Source of the DNA: Lithobates sylvaticus
Lineage: Eukaryota; Chordata; Amphibia; Anura; Ranidae
Assembly: GCA_028564925.1 (NCBI GenBank)
Contig: CM053029.1
Span: 296,647,168-296,711,167 of the forward strand
Direction: 5' to 3'
DNA length: 64,000 bases
Below, piece after piece: positions 43,848 to 56,221 of this stretch (positions are counted from its first letter, which is position 1; the number at the start of each line of letters is the position of its first letter). The notes under the pieces are model-generated. The model made no database searches. It saw only the letters and a list, made by a program, of their open reading frames with translations, and had not been told where the DNA came from. The position numbers and the translations under genes are program-made.

Positions 43848-44843
43848 TTTAACCACTTCAATACCGCGTCATGGTCATATGACGCCCACAAGGTGGATCT
43901 CCCATCCTGGGTGGGCGTCATATGACGTCCTCGCATTCCCGGCCGCCTGGGGGGCGCGCGCGCGCCCGCGGCATCGCTCTGGACCCGGTGCGAGTGCCCG
44001 GCGGCCGCGATGTCCGCCGGGCACCCGCGATTGCCCGTTAAAACAACGGGACCGTGCGGGACCGTGGAGCTGTGTGTGTAAATACACAGCTCCACGTCCT
44101 GTCAGCAGAGAGGAGACCGATCATGTGATCCCAGTACGGAGGAACACATGATCGGTCTCCTCCCCTTGAGTCCCCTCCCCCCACAGTTAGAATCACTCCT
44201 ATAGGGACACACATTAACCCCTGCAGCGCCCCCTAGTGTTAACCCCTTCCCTGCCAGTCACATTTACACAGTAATCATTGCAATTTTATAGCAACGATCG
44301 CTGTGTAAATGTGAATGGTTCCAAAAATGTGTCAAAAGTGTCCGAAGTGTCCGCCGCAATGTCGCAGTCACGAAAAAAAAATCGCAGATCGCCGCCATTA
44401 CTAGTAAAAAAATAAAAAATTCAATAAATCTATCCCCTATTTTGTAGACGCTATAACTTTTGCGCAAACCGATCAATATACGCTTATTGCGATTTTTTTT
44501 ACCAAAAATATGTAGAAGAATACGTATCGGCCTAAACTGAGGAAAAAAAATCGTTTTTTTTTTTTAAAAATGGGATATTTATTATAGCAAAAAGTAAAAA
44601 ATATTGTGTTTTTTTTTCAAAATTGTCGCTCTTCTTTTGTTTATAGCGCAAAAAATAAAAACCGCAGAGGTGATCAAATACCACCAAAAGAAAGCTCTAT
44701 TTGTGGGAAAAAAAGGACGTCAATTTTGTTTGGGTGTAACGTCGCACAACCGTGCAATTGTTAGTTAAAGCGACGCAGTACCGAATCGCAAAACGTGCTC
44801 TGGTAAGGAAGGGTGTTTAAAAGCCCTGTATTGAAGTGGTTAA
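43848..44843. mobile_element. About 1 kb non-autonomous element, TTAACCACTT ends
   Basis: TTAACCACTTCAATACCGC at left and TTGAAGTGGTTAA at right are inverted. A GC-rich palindromic zone (GATCATGTGATCC, CACATGATCGGTCTCC) precedes a conserved AT-rich body shared with the 9,716-10,662 copy. Non-coding. Confidence 0.8.
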
Positions 44844-45526
44844 GAACTAAGGCATTGAGGTCTTCCATAGTGTGGTCTGGTTGTGAGAAATGGTGTCCCA
44901 CAGGTGTGCAGAACTCATCTTCTTTATGTTCCTTGATGGTATGTCTGTGCAAATTCATCCTTGTTTTCAACATCTGTCCCATTAAATTTTTTATATTTAT
45001 TCATATGTATATATATATAAATATTTATCTTTATGCCAATGTTAGATCCTTTGCTACATCTTTCGCATTGGATAAGGTGCGCAACATTACTGGAGGTGTA
45101 GTTGTATGATCCTGTAATATTGAAGGTCCCTTTGTGTGTATGAAACTTTTACATAGATTGATTTGGTTGCACAGTTTGCAGCATTTTTTTTAATTGCAGG
45201 GTTTGCTTTCATTATTTGTAACTTTATAATCAGAATGACGTTTCTTGCTGATTAGTTTATGTCTGAGGTTGGTTGGTTGTCTGAATGCAAGTATTAGAAG
45301 AAATAAAAGAGAAAGGGATTTGTAGATCCTTAATGATGTACTGCGCTAACCCAGTTTTATTGATTATGTTAAATTGTGTGATTCCTGAGCTTGACATAGG
45401 TTAGTCCAATATTTTGAAACCATCTCTTGATCTTGATGGAATACTGTATATGTCTACTAAATAGGACTTTATATTGTTAATACCACTCCTTTTGTGCTAA
45501 TATCACCTACTGAGGCTTGCTCCTAA
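44844..45526. other. Probable LINE or Penelope scraps, no gene
   Basis: A phrase at 44,860-44,985 reads on the minus strand as a diverged retroelement endonuclease-type end (KTRMNLHRHTIKEH, CTPVGHHFSQPDH), resembling the C-terminal region of Penelope-like proteins. The rest is AT-rich. Confidence 0.4.
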
Positions 45527-45952
45527 GGCTACTTGCACACTGAGGCGCTGGGCGCGCTGGCGGTAAAGAGGCACTATATTTAGCGCTGCTTTACTGTAGT
45601 TTTAGCGACGCTTTTCGGCCACTAGCGGGGCAGTTTTACCCCGCGAGCGGCCGAAAAAGGGTTAAAACCGCCCGCAAAGCGCTGCTACAGCGGCGCTTTG
45701 CAGGCGGGTTTGGAGCGCTGCCCCAATGAGCGCTGCCCCAATGTTTTCAATGGGAAGGGGCGCTTTAGGAGCGGTAAATACACCGCTCCTACAGCGCTCC
45801 AAAGATGCGGCTTGCAGGACATTTTTCAGCGTCCTGCAAGCGCACCCTCGGGCTTTCACACTGGAGACACAGCAGCGGCTGTTTGAAGGCGCTTTGCAGG
45901 CGCTATTTTTAGAACTTTAGTGCCTGCAAAGCGCCTCAGTGTGAAAGGGGCC
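45527..45952. mobile_element. Harbinger-type MITE, TAA target duplication
   Basis: GGCTACTTGCACACTGAGG and CCTCAGTGTGAAAGGGGCC are near-inverted ends, with TAA on both sides (45,524-45,526 and 45,953-45,955). Internal GC-rich words such as AGCGCTGC and GGCGCTTT repeat in both orientations. Confidence 0.8.
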
Positions 45953-45955
45953 TAA

Positions 45956-48195
45956 TGGTATGCAATTTTGTACTTCCCAAAGCCAGGGAGTAACATTTTC
46001 AGCATTTATTTATTATACTATCTTTTCTTTTAATTTGTCAACCACTCATTCTTAAAATATAATGACAAAAAGTGAGAAATTGGTAGTGGAATTTCCAAGC
46101 CTGTGGTTGAAAACGTATACCTTAAATTCTGTGTCCAAATGTGTACAGCACATATAATTAGGCCTGGGTTATTATCACAATAAAAACTTGTCTATCCCAC
46201 ATGTTTGGTCACAGGATGTGCTTACTACATACAGCAAATGTGTAAATGTGTCTGGAGTAGAGAGGACACCTTCACAATTTTAGAAATAAATATGTATAAT
46301 GTTTAATAAATACAGCCTACCATATTTCCATTAATACAAACATAAATATACATAAATATTAATAACAACAGTTAAATAAAAATAATTAATAAATAAATAA
46401 CATAAAGGTCAAGATGAAGAATAAAAATGGCAGTACTTGAACTGCACATATACATGGATTGTGAGCCCTGAAGATAATATAACCTCAATGTGATGATTCA
46501 AGATATTATTTTGTTCTATATAATAAGTAGGGGCTTAGAAGGAGAAAATTAGGCTACCAGTCTCACAGGTTTGTCTTGCATCCCTTTTCCCAGCGGCATC
46601 ACCAGGAGCTAAAGGAAATGCCTAGTACTTCTACATGGAAGAGGAACAGGAGACTCCACCATTGTAATAACCCTGGGTAAGCTACGACTCTGGCGACTCC
46701 TAGCTTACATGGTGCTCTTGAACAGAGCCTGAAATAAAGTGAGTATTTGCATCTATGAAGGTCTGCATTAAAGAGAACCTGTTGATTTGCCCTTTATAGG
46801 CAAAGCACAGATTCTCTTTAAGGTATAATGTATTTTTAGTATCAGCATTTATATTTGAATATATATAAGTATAATTTAGTACTATCTAGTAGAGCATTTT
46901 CCAAATAATTCGTGCATTTCTCATATAATGTTAACAAACAGTATCAATGTGTTTCAAATTCTGGGAAAAAATATCAGTTTGACAAAGATTTTTTTGATTG
47001 AACATTTACCAGTTTTTGCATAGAAAATAGGTGGGAGTTGTGAACTTAAAAAACAACTATAAATCATAACTATTTTAAATAAAAGTGGGACCAACTTTCC
47101 TATATTATATAAATAAACTGTTATTTCATTAGATTTTTTTTTTTCATTAGGGTCACACCTTAGTACTTGCAGTGGGCTGGCTCAGTGGAGAGATTGGAGA
47201 GCTTATCGTGCTGGGGTAGGCTGTGGTCAGTAGTTGTGTATAGAATGGAGAAGGGCAGGGGGCGCAGTTGGTCCCAACTTATTTAAAGTATAGTTGCTTT
47301 ATTATAATGATATGGTTCCAGTATTATATGGGTAAACAGTAAAGGATTTTTTGCTATGAGAGAAACATGAAGACAGACATTGCTAAATGCTGCATTCTTA
47401 TCCTATATAGGTATAAGTAGAGATGTATCCCATCTCTCTCTAACCACCTCCAGGGATATAGGTGTAAAAATAGAACTTGTCTGGAATACACTGCCCCGTA
47501 AAGTGGTAAGGTAACCCACTCATCCGGGCTCTAGTGATGCATATGGAGCACTGAGAATATCGGTACATACTGCCTGTCCTCTGATGTATTTTAGTCAGTC
47601 TTAATCCCAGTGGCATATGGTACCTACCTGTTTGGATTCCACTAAAGAATTTTCAATCTAAGCTAAGCTTAAAGTTAAAAAAATGCAGCAGCTCCACTGT
47701 CTATATATTTTTAGAGAACTTGAACATTACAACTGTATTATCTATCATTGTGGTCCTAGGTGAAGGATTTGTTGAGCCCTATTATTAATTGGTCCCATTA
47801 AAACATCATCTTGCAAAGCAATTAAATCTATACAAAAAATACAGATAGGACTGGAACTGTCAGTAGCTAAATAACACTGAAACTCCATACCCAGTGGGGC
47901 ATTTAATGACACGAGTTGTCACTGAGTGGTCAAGCAGCAATCATATCTTCTTCAGATACAATAAACTGACAGTTCCTTTTCAACTTTATCACAGTGGCTC
48001 CAAGCAAAGTACCGTATTTTTTCATACTAGAAATCCCAAATATCAAGTTACATTTTATCATCATCAGATACCAAATTTGCAAGAGCAGCTTGATGTCTTC
48101 CTTGTTTCACAGTGTTGTACCTTATGCTAGCAGTTGTCACAGTTCATAGATGTATATAATATGAATAGCATTTTTGTTAAATATGTTGTTTTTTT
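45956..48195 (-). other. 3' flank or 3' UTR of the cytokine gene
   Basis: On the minus strand, AATAAA occurs at 47,304-47,299, about 0.9 kb past the stop, and again near 46,010. Between them, 46,270-46,410 is dense in ATTTA words (ATTTATTTATT on the minus strand), like the AU-rich destabilising elements of cytokine mRNAs. If the first signal is used, only scattered ATTTA words are included; if the second, the dense block is in the UTR. No other gene is seen here. Confidence 0.45.
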
Positions 48196-51100
48196 TCACA
48201 GCTGTTTTCTTTCATCCTCACTTGATTTTAACTCACGATTCATTGTTCTGAGAAATTGTCCCATGATCTCTTGCAGGTTATGTTTTTCAGAATTGTAATC
48301 TGGATCTTGACATGTTGTGTTGGGGACCTGCGGAGGAAGTACATCATCTTTGAAAAGAGTGTATACACTTTTTTAAATGCAGAGAAGCAGAGAAAAGAAC
48401 CTTTAAGACAAAATTAGCACTTCTCAGATTTGGATGAAGAATAGCCTAGATCCCAAATCCATAATCTAGTGTTCTTCATATAAAAAAAAAAAAAATCTGC
48501 CACCATAACCCTTCATTAAAATTAAATATGCATTAAAAGCCCAGCTAAAGGCAACATCCTCTTTGTTCGTATTAAAATAACTACCTGAAAGAGGAAACTG
48601 TGGGCAGTGGTACTGTGTGCACTTCCTCCTTCCTTGATTATGACAGTGCGATGTGCTATAGCTAATACTGTGGCACTTTTATGATTGCTGTTAAAGCAAC
48701 CCTTTCAGATTCCTAGAAGGAGATGAAAGGCCCCTGTAATAGAACAGCTAGTATACTCCTCTCTCCAGCAGCTTGTATTTCCAACTTCCCAAACAGGACA
48801 GCAGTGATGTACAAGTTGTAGGATGGAGCCACAGAGTGCATCGGAAAACACAGACATCCATCACTCCTAGATGTGTTACATAACAAAGATACTGAAGAAG
48901 GCTCCATTAATGGAATGGAGGGAAACTAGGAAACATGGGAAGTTGGCAGTGGCAAAATTTTTTGTATACAGGAAGGAAGGAGGTGGGTGTATATAGCTGT
49001 ATACTGTGGACAGGACAGACAGATGATGTGTTCACTTCAGTGATGAATGATGATGGAGAAAGCAGGTCTCTCCTCCGAGCCGATCTCTGTACCCCGCTCG
49101 ATCCAGCCGCGTGATCAGTCACCCCCCCCTCTCCCGGGCCCAGTCTGCACTGTCTGCCACTGAGTCTGGTAGATTGCCTGGAGTGGAGAGAGAGAAGTGG
49201 GGAAGTGTGTGTGGAGCAGTGTGTGGCAGCTGTCAGTGCACAAGGTGACAAGCAGCTTACTGGTCCGGTCCGGCTAAGTATTAGAGAGGGGCCACTCAGC
49301 TCAGGCCTTGCACTGCTGCTTCCTTCCATAACATCCACAGACAGTGAGTGGTGGGAATCCGGAAGTGATGCTGCGGTTCTGCGCAAAGCATCGCCTACCG
49401 TCCTCAGGACCTGCCAATTACAAAACAGTTACTGGAAGAATCATTGTAGTGTGGGAGTGTTCCGGGCGCATGGCTTGCGCCCCCCGAGGACATTCTAAAG
49501 ACAGCCCAATGGAGCTTCTCAGCCACAATCACCTGATATCAACCACGTCAAGCTTTCCATAGACAGCTGTGTGTCTGGTGTCCGTACACACTTAAAGGAC
49601 CACTTTTTTTTTCCTTCATGACTATTGACGGGCCACCACTGGTAGTTGGAGAGTTGAGTATGCTACCTCTTCTCTTGCAGGGCTCTTTCAGCTTTATTTT
49701 TAGGAACCTGACAGGGTGATTTGCAAAAATGGATTTTGCATATTGGCTTTAGTATACATTATACTGGATGGACAAGCAGAGGCATGTTATCAATGGATCA
49801 CAGATAGTAAATATTGCCCTTTAAAAGGTAATGGGCAAGACCTTCTCTGTATGAACCATACCTGTAAACTTGCTTTGTTAAATAGATGCACATTACAGCA
49901 TAAGCATAAAACATTTCTAGAAATGTACAAAACCCACTGTGACTCCATTATAACTTTTTCTTGGGTAAGAGGTGAATGCTTTAAGCACAAAATAGCCTAC
50001 TCGTCATAAAAGTATATTACTTACCTTGCAGTTGTATGGTACACACTTCAGCAGCCTGTAAACTAGGCATCCATTGGTAGATCTATTGCTAGGTTTCTAG
50101 AGTAAAACATTAATATTCACGTTATCCTTTTGCACATTTTTCTACAGCAAACATTTGACAGAATTTTAAGATAGAAAGCTTTAACCTATTTCTGTTGAAG
50201 TGATTTACAGATATTAGCACATCATAAGAATGGTATGTAAAATAAATGAAAAGGTTCCATAAAAACACTTAAAACTGAACTCTAAAGGCCCATACACACG
50301 ATCTGACTTTTTGACAACAAACATGCAAATTAGCTGTTTTAAGGCAACATCTGACCGTGTGTACGCTCCATCGGACAAACTTTTTCGGTTTTCATCTGAC
50401 TTTTGTTGGCTGTGCGAACGGACAAACTTTCGGGCAACAAAAGTCTGATGGAGCAAAGTCCGATCGTGTGTACAGAAAACCATAGGACTTTTGTACAAAG
50501 TACAAACACGCATGCTCAGAACCAATGCAAAAGATCAGACAACAATACAGAAGTTGACCAAAGGTGGCGGTAAAGAGCAGAAAAAAACACGTGATTTGGT
50601 GAAAGTTGGCTGAAAAAGTCCTGCCGTGTGCATGCAATACAACCTTTGTACAAAAATCCACGGGAAAGTTTGTACAAAGTCCGATCGTGTGTATGAGGCT
50701 ATACACTGTTAGTAGATGGAGGAAATCCCTCCCCAAACACACACATTCAATCACTGGGACATTGGATTCTGACAGGAGCACCTGCTGCTGTCAGAATACA
50801 CTAATCAGTCACTGATTGAGAAAAATTTCCAGCAGGTCCCTAAAGCCTCGTTCGTACACACGGTACGATTGTTGGCTAACCGAGCGTCTGATTTTTGTCA
50901 AAAGGGCGTGTGCCAGGATCTTGTCTTAAATACTAACAGTACACAATTGTTGTGGCACAAACACGAACGTAGTGACGTTCTATGAGGAATTTCAGCTCTT
51001 GAGCGCCACCCTTTAAACCCCTTCTGTTAATTTCGTGTTTGGTGAGCATTGATTCTGAGCATGCATGTTTGTACTTTCGACTTTTATGTGACGGATTTGT

Positions 51101-54100
51101 GTACTGACCATACGTTTGGCCGAAAATTGGACAACAATTGTCAACATGAGCATACTAACGGTAAAATTTTAAAAGACAATCCCCTGCCAACAATCGTGCC
51201 GTGTGTACGAGGTTTAAGACAGAAGTTGATCAAACGATCAACTTCTGTCAAGCAGAACCACTGATTGAAATTAGTTTGGTTCCTGCTGGACTGGCCTGTA
51301 TTTTGGACCAGAACCCTGGCTATTAACTGAAATTGCTGCAATACTATACAGTTGTGCACATAAGTTTACATACCCTGGCATAATTTATGATTTCTTGGCC
51401 ATTTTTCAGAGAATATGAAAGATAACACAAAAACTTTTCTTTCACTCATGGTTAGTGTTTGGCTGCAGCCATTTATTATCAATCAACTGTGTTTAATCTT
51501 TTTAGATCATAATGGCAACAGAAACTACCCAATGACCCTGATCAAAAGTTTACATACCCTGGTGATTTTGGCCTGATAACATGCACACAAGTCGACACAA
51601 AGGGCTTTGAATGGCTATTAAAGGTAACCACCCTCATCTGTGATCTGTTTGCTTGTAATTAGTGTGTGTGTATATGAAAGGTCAATAAGTTTCTGGACTC
51701 CTGACAGACCCTTACATCTTTCATCCAGTGCTGCAATGACATTTCTGGATTCTGAGTCATGGGGAAAGCAATTGTCAAAGGATCTGCGGGAAAAGGTAGT
51801 TGAACTGTATAAAACAGGAAGGGGATATAAAAAGATATCCAAGTGTTCAAACTCTAATCAAGATGTGTAAAATGAGGGGCTCTGTTGAAACCAAACCAAG
51901 GTCAGGTAGACTAACTAAAATTTCAGCCACAACTGACAGGAAAACTGTTCAGGATGCAAAGAAAAACCCACAAATAACTTCAGGTGAAATACAGGACTCT
52001 CTGAAAACATGTGGTGTGGCTGTTTCAAGATGCACAATAAGGAGGAACTTGAAGAAAGATGGGCTGCATGGTCAAGTCGCCAGAAGAAAAAAAAATACTA
52101 CGCAGATGCCACAAAGTATCCCTCTCACAATATGACAAACAGCACAGAGACCAGCCTCAAACCTTCTGGCACAAAGTCATTTGGAGTGATGAGACCAAAA
52201 TTTAGCTTTTTGGCCACAGCCATAAACACTACATGTGGAGAGGAGTCAACAAGGCCTATGATGAAAGGTATACCATTCCTACTGTGAAACACGGAGGTGG
52301 ATTGCTGATGTTTTGGGGATGTGTGAGCTACAAAGGCACAGGAAACTTGGTCAAAATTGATGGCAAGATGAATGCAGTTTGTTATCAAAAAATACAGGAG
52401 GAACAGTTGCATTCATCAGCCAGGAAGCTGCGCATGGGATGTACTTGGACATTCCAATATGACAATGATCCAAAACAAAAGGCCAAGTCGACCTGTCATT
52501 GGCTACAGCAGAATAAAGTGAAGGTTCTGGAGTGGCCATCTAAGTCTCCTGACCTCAATATCATTGAGCCACTGTGGGTAGATCTCAAACGTGCAGTTCA
52601 TGCAAGACAGCCCAAGAATTTACAGGAACTGGAGGCTTTTTGCCAAGAGGAATGGGCAGCTTTACCATCTGAGAAGATAAAGAGCCTCATCCACAAATAC
52701 CACAAAAGACTTCAAGCTGTCATTGATGTTAAAGGAGGCAATACACAGCATTAAGAACTGGGGTATGTAAACTTTTGATCAGGGTCATTTGGGTAGTTTC
52801 TTTTGTAATTATGATTTAAAAAGAGTAAACCCAGTTGATTGATAATAAATGGCATTACTAGATAAAGTATGAAATCTTTTGGAGATATGGCAGAGGGGGT
52901 TTCATTCTTGGTTTGGGAGGTGCAATATTATTAAAATGAATGTCCTACTAAAGTTCTTGTACTTAGTTCAGGCATTACCTATAGCTATACACAAATAATA
53001 TTTTAAACAGATACACTCTTTCCTTACCGGATTTATATGGACACACAAACACCCAAGGATCAGAAGATCCTTGTTGTCCCTACCTAAACAACATGGTAGA
53101 CTGGCAGTACCTGACCTGTACAAATACTATCAGGCGGCCCTTTTGAGCAACCTGATTGATTGGAGTCGACATGGGGACTTGAAAATATGGCCAAGCCTAG
53201 AGCAGGCGCAGAGTAGTGCCCTACTACAATACTACAACAAGCCCCTTGGTGTTTTAGTGATCTCTCGTCTATTATTAATAAACACCCACTGGTCCTATAC
53301 CTACCCTACGGGTGTGTTTTGGGCTTATTGCTAAAAGCAAATTATCCTCAATAGGAGGGAGGAGGACGAGTTGAGTTCTTTGTATGTGGAAATACAAATT
53401 ATAATAATATATATTTCTTTTGGGGGGGGGGGGGGTTTGGAGTGTTTTTTATTTTTATTTTTTTTAGTAAAATGAGAGGGAAGAGATGGTTAGATATTAT
53501 AAAGAACCCCCCCCTCTAGAGTCCAGGACACTTTAAAGACCCCAGACATAAGTTTGAGTCTCTGAGTGTATGACTAAGGGGAGATAGTTGTTTTTGACGT
53601 ACTGGGATGATGGGTCTATGTGCTTTGGGGAAAACGGAACCTAATGTATAGTGGATAGATACTAATACCCTGTTAAGAATGATTTTTGTAAAAATGTATC
53701 TCTTGCTTTCTTTTAAAAAAATAAAGAAAAATAATTGATAATAAATGGCTTCAACCAAATCTAACCATGAGTGAAAGAAAAGTTTTTGTGTTATCATTCA
53801 TATTCTCTAAAAAATGGCCAAGAAATCATAAATTCTGCCAGGGTATGTAAACTTATGAGCACAACTGTAGATTGGTTTGGCAATTTGGAGATTATGAATG
53901 CAAGAAAAACTGAAAAAACAGACAACACACCACCAAAAATATTAGTTTGTGAGAGAAAATTTAATTGGCTTACCTCACATCGATATGTTTCATTGAACTC
54001 CTTTTTAAAAATATTCAGGTTGCAATCGATCTAGAAATATAAGTGTGATTAATTATACTTTACAATAAAATGACTTATTTATTATTAGCTTTCACACTTT

Positions 54101-56106
54101 TTTTTTTTTACATCAGTCATGTGTGCAATTGGTAGTACTCATTCTCTGAGCATCACAGCCTTGTGGGAGAATATACTTCGGACATTTATAGTCATAAAAT
54201 ATAACTGACATTGAATTCTCTGGCTTTTCCTTCCCCCAAGGCTCCACAAGTGGGGTGTACAGCCGGCCTTTAAAAGTGAATGGCTGTATGCCGCTGTACT
54301 CATGTAAATGCCAATGCTTCTATGCATTTCCCAAGCATGAAAATTTCACGTTCAGGAACATGTGGTTAGAGACCGATCACAGAAGCAGCACCATTTAAAT
54401 GAGTGCAGGAGCAAACAGCTGCTCACTTCTAGGGCTGGCTGTACTCCCCAGCTGTAATATCCTGGATGTGGAAAAAAACAGTAAATATTATGCCTTTTAT
54501 GTCTGCAAATGTCCATGTGCATGATGCCCTACTCTACTATCAAATAGCAGAGGCAGACCCCAAAGGAAGCATGGTGAAAGAGCTGTATGTGGACAATTTA
54601 GAGAATTATCCTGACTGTTAGATATGTTTGAATATTAATATATGGCCTCAAATTGTTTTCCTAGTACTGTATTCCCAACACTTGGATAATTCATTAAAGT
54701 CTATGCTTTAATGTGTTAATGAAATTTAAAAGAAATTTTCAATACTTTTAAATGGCCAGCTGTTTAAAAAAAATTAATATATGGTGAGCCTTCTGTAATG
54801 GACATTGTGCACGCACTTCAAGTTATGGGATGCCAATGTTCTGTCTGTGTCTTACAAGTATTATCTTCTCGTCACAAGTTTTCTGATGGAGACTACAAGT
54901 GTCCATGTCTTTTGCATATTGCATAGACATGGTCCATTGTTCATGATGTCACCATCAGAAAACCCACCCCAAGCAATGCAAATAAGTCTTTGCTGGAGGG
55001 CATGCATGTAGATATGAAGAGGCTGTAAGAGATCAGCAGGAGTGCAACAAAGGATAAAAGTGAAAACAAAACAAAAAAGTGAAAACAGAGAGTTGCGAGA
55101 AGGCTAGGTTCACATACCACAAACCTCACAGAGGTGTGTTTCTGGTATTCAGGTATACTACATAAACCTTATATTTTGTTCTCCACTAAAATGATCTTAC
55201 AAACCTGTTCTGACTCTTGCCATGTTTATATATTATGTATTATTATTCTCACTTTCTTCTATGATAAATAAAAAGTGGATAAAAAATTGTTTTAAAAAAA
55301 AGCATATTATTGAATAAAAAACATTGCAGTTGTTCACAATATGCCCATGGTTTATTTTATTTTGGTCTCAAAATTTCAGGGCACGTCCATAACAATGATT
55401 GTCCTCATGAAGTAATATCCTTTATTATTGACAAACTACTACATAAAGTTCACCTTTATTTTCCCTCATATTTTCTCATGACCATCTAGCCTCTAGTTTA
55501 CACAGATATATTTGTCTGGGATAAAATTATTTTGAATGTTGGCAACCATGTAAACTGCCTCTTCCAAGTATCCAAGTAGCAGATTCGGGGGTCTGCCATT
55601 TAAATCATGGAAGAAAATCTTTGTGCACTTTACTGTTAAATAGCTACAGTACATATACTGAGGGGTAAGTGCAGTACATATAAAGCCCTTACACGGGTCA
55701 ATTAAAAGTATATCATAATCATCAGTTACTATAACCTGACCTCATTAGCTAAAATTTGATTTTTACTTTATGTAGAAAAACAAATCCCTGATTTTTCCTT
55801 CCCTGTTCTCCCGAAGCAGCTCTGTCGCTTTGTTTTTGCTATTGTTTAAAGTGGCCTATGGAACAAAAAGTGTCTGTGCCAATGAAATAACATATTCAGG
55901 AATACCATGATGTTGTCAGGGATTTTGGACCAAATAAGTGACCGAACTAGTTACAGTTGTCATCACTTTATTCCGCAAAAGGGTGGAGAAAAGATCCTAG
56001 TATGCTGCAGGTTATAGTGGAAAATACATTTAGTTTTATTGCCCATCTCTTATTTCATCTATTTCAACATATAGATTGTATAATTGTACATATATGTAGA
56101 AATGTA

Positions 56107-56155
<49 letters not shown>

Positions 56156-56187
56156 CTATATCTATCTATCTATCTGTCTATATAAAA

Positions 56188-56221
<34 letters not shown>

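Larger units (their letters stand above)
51349..53867 (+). mobile_element. Tc1 transposon with IR/DR ends, in cytokine intron 2
   Basis: Outer ends CAGTTGTGCACATAAGTTTA and TAAACTTATGAGCACAACTG flanked by TA. A second, inner pair (GATCAAAAGTTTACATACCC near 51,539 and its inverse near 52,760) gives the double-repeat layout of Sleeping Beauty-like elements. Without the inserted LINE piece it would be about 1.6 kb. Confidence 0.9.

Noticed and set aside
45662-45920. Ala/Arg-rich frames near 45.7 kb
   Set aside because: They lie inside a GC-rich Harbinger-type MITE with clear ends.
48907-49386. 159-codon minus-strand frame in cytokine intron 3
   Set aside because: Low-complexity Ser/Pro/Arg composition from a CpG-rich block, with no matching splice sites to the cytokine exons.
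49716-50009. Cys-rich, signal-peptide-like plus-strand frame opposite cytokine intron 3
   Set aside because: It has no ATG start, overlaps the genuine splice donor side of the minus-strand gene, and has no splice partners.
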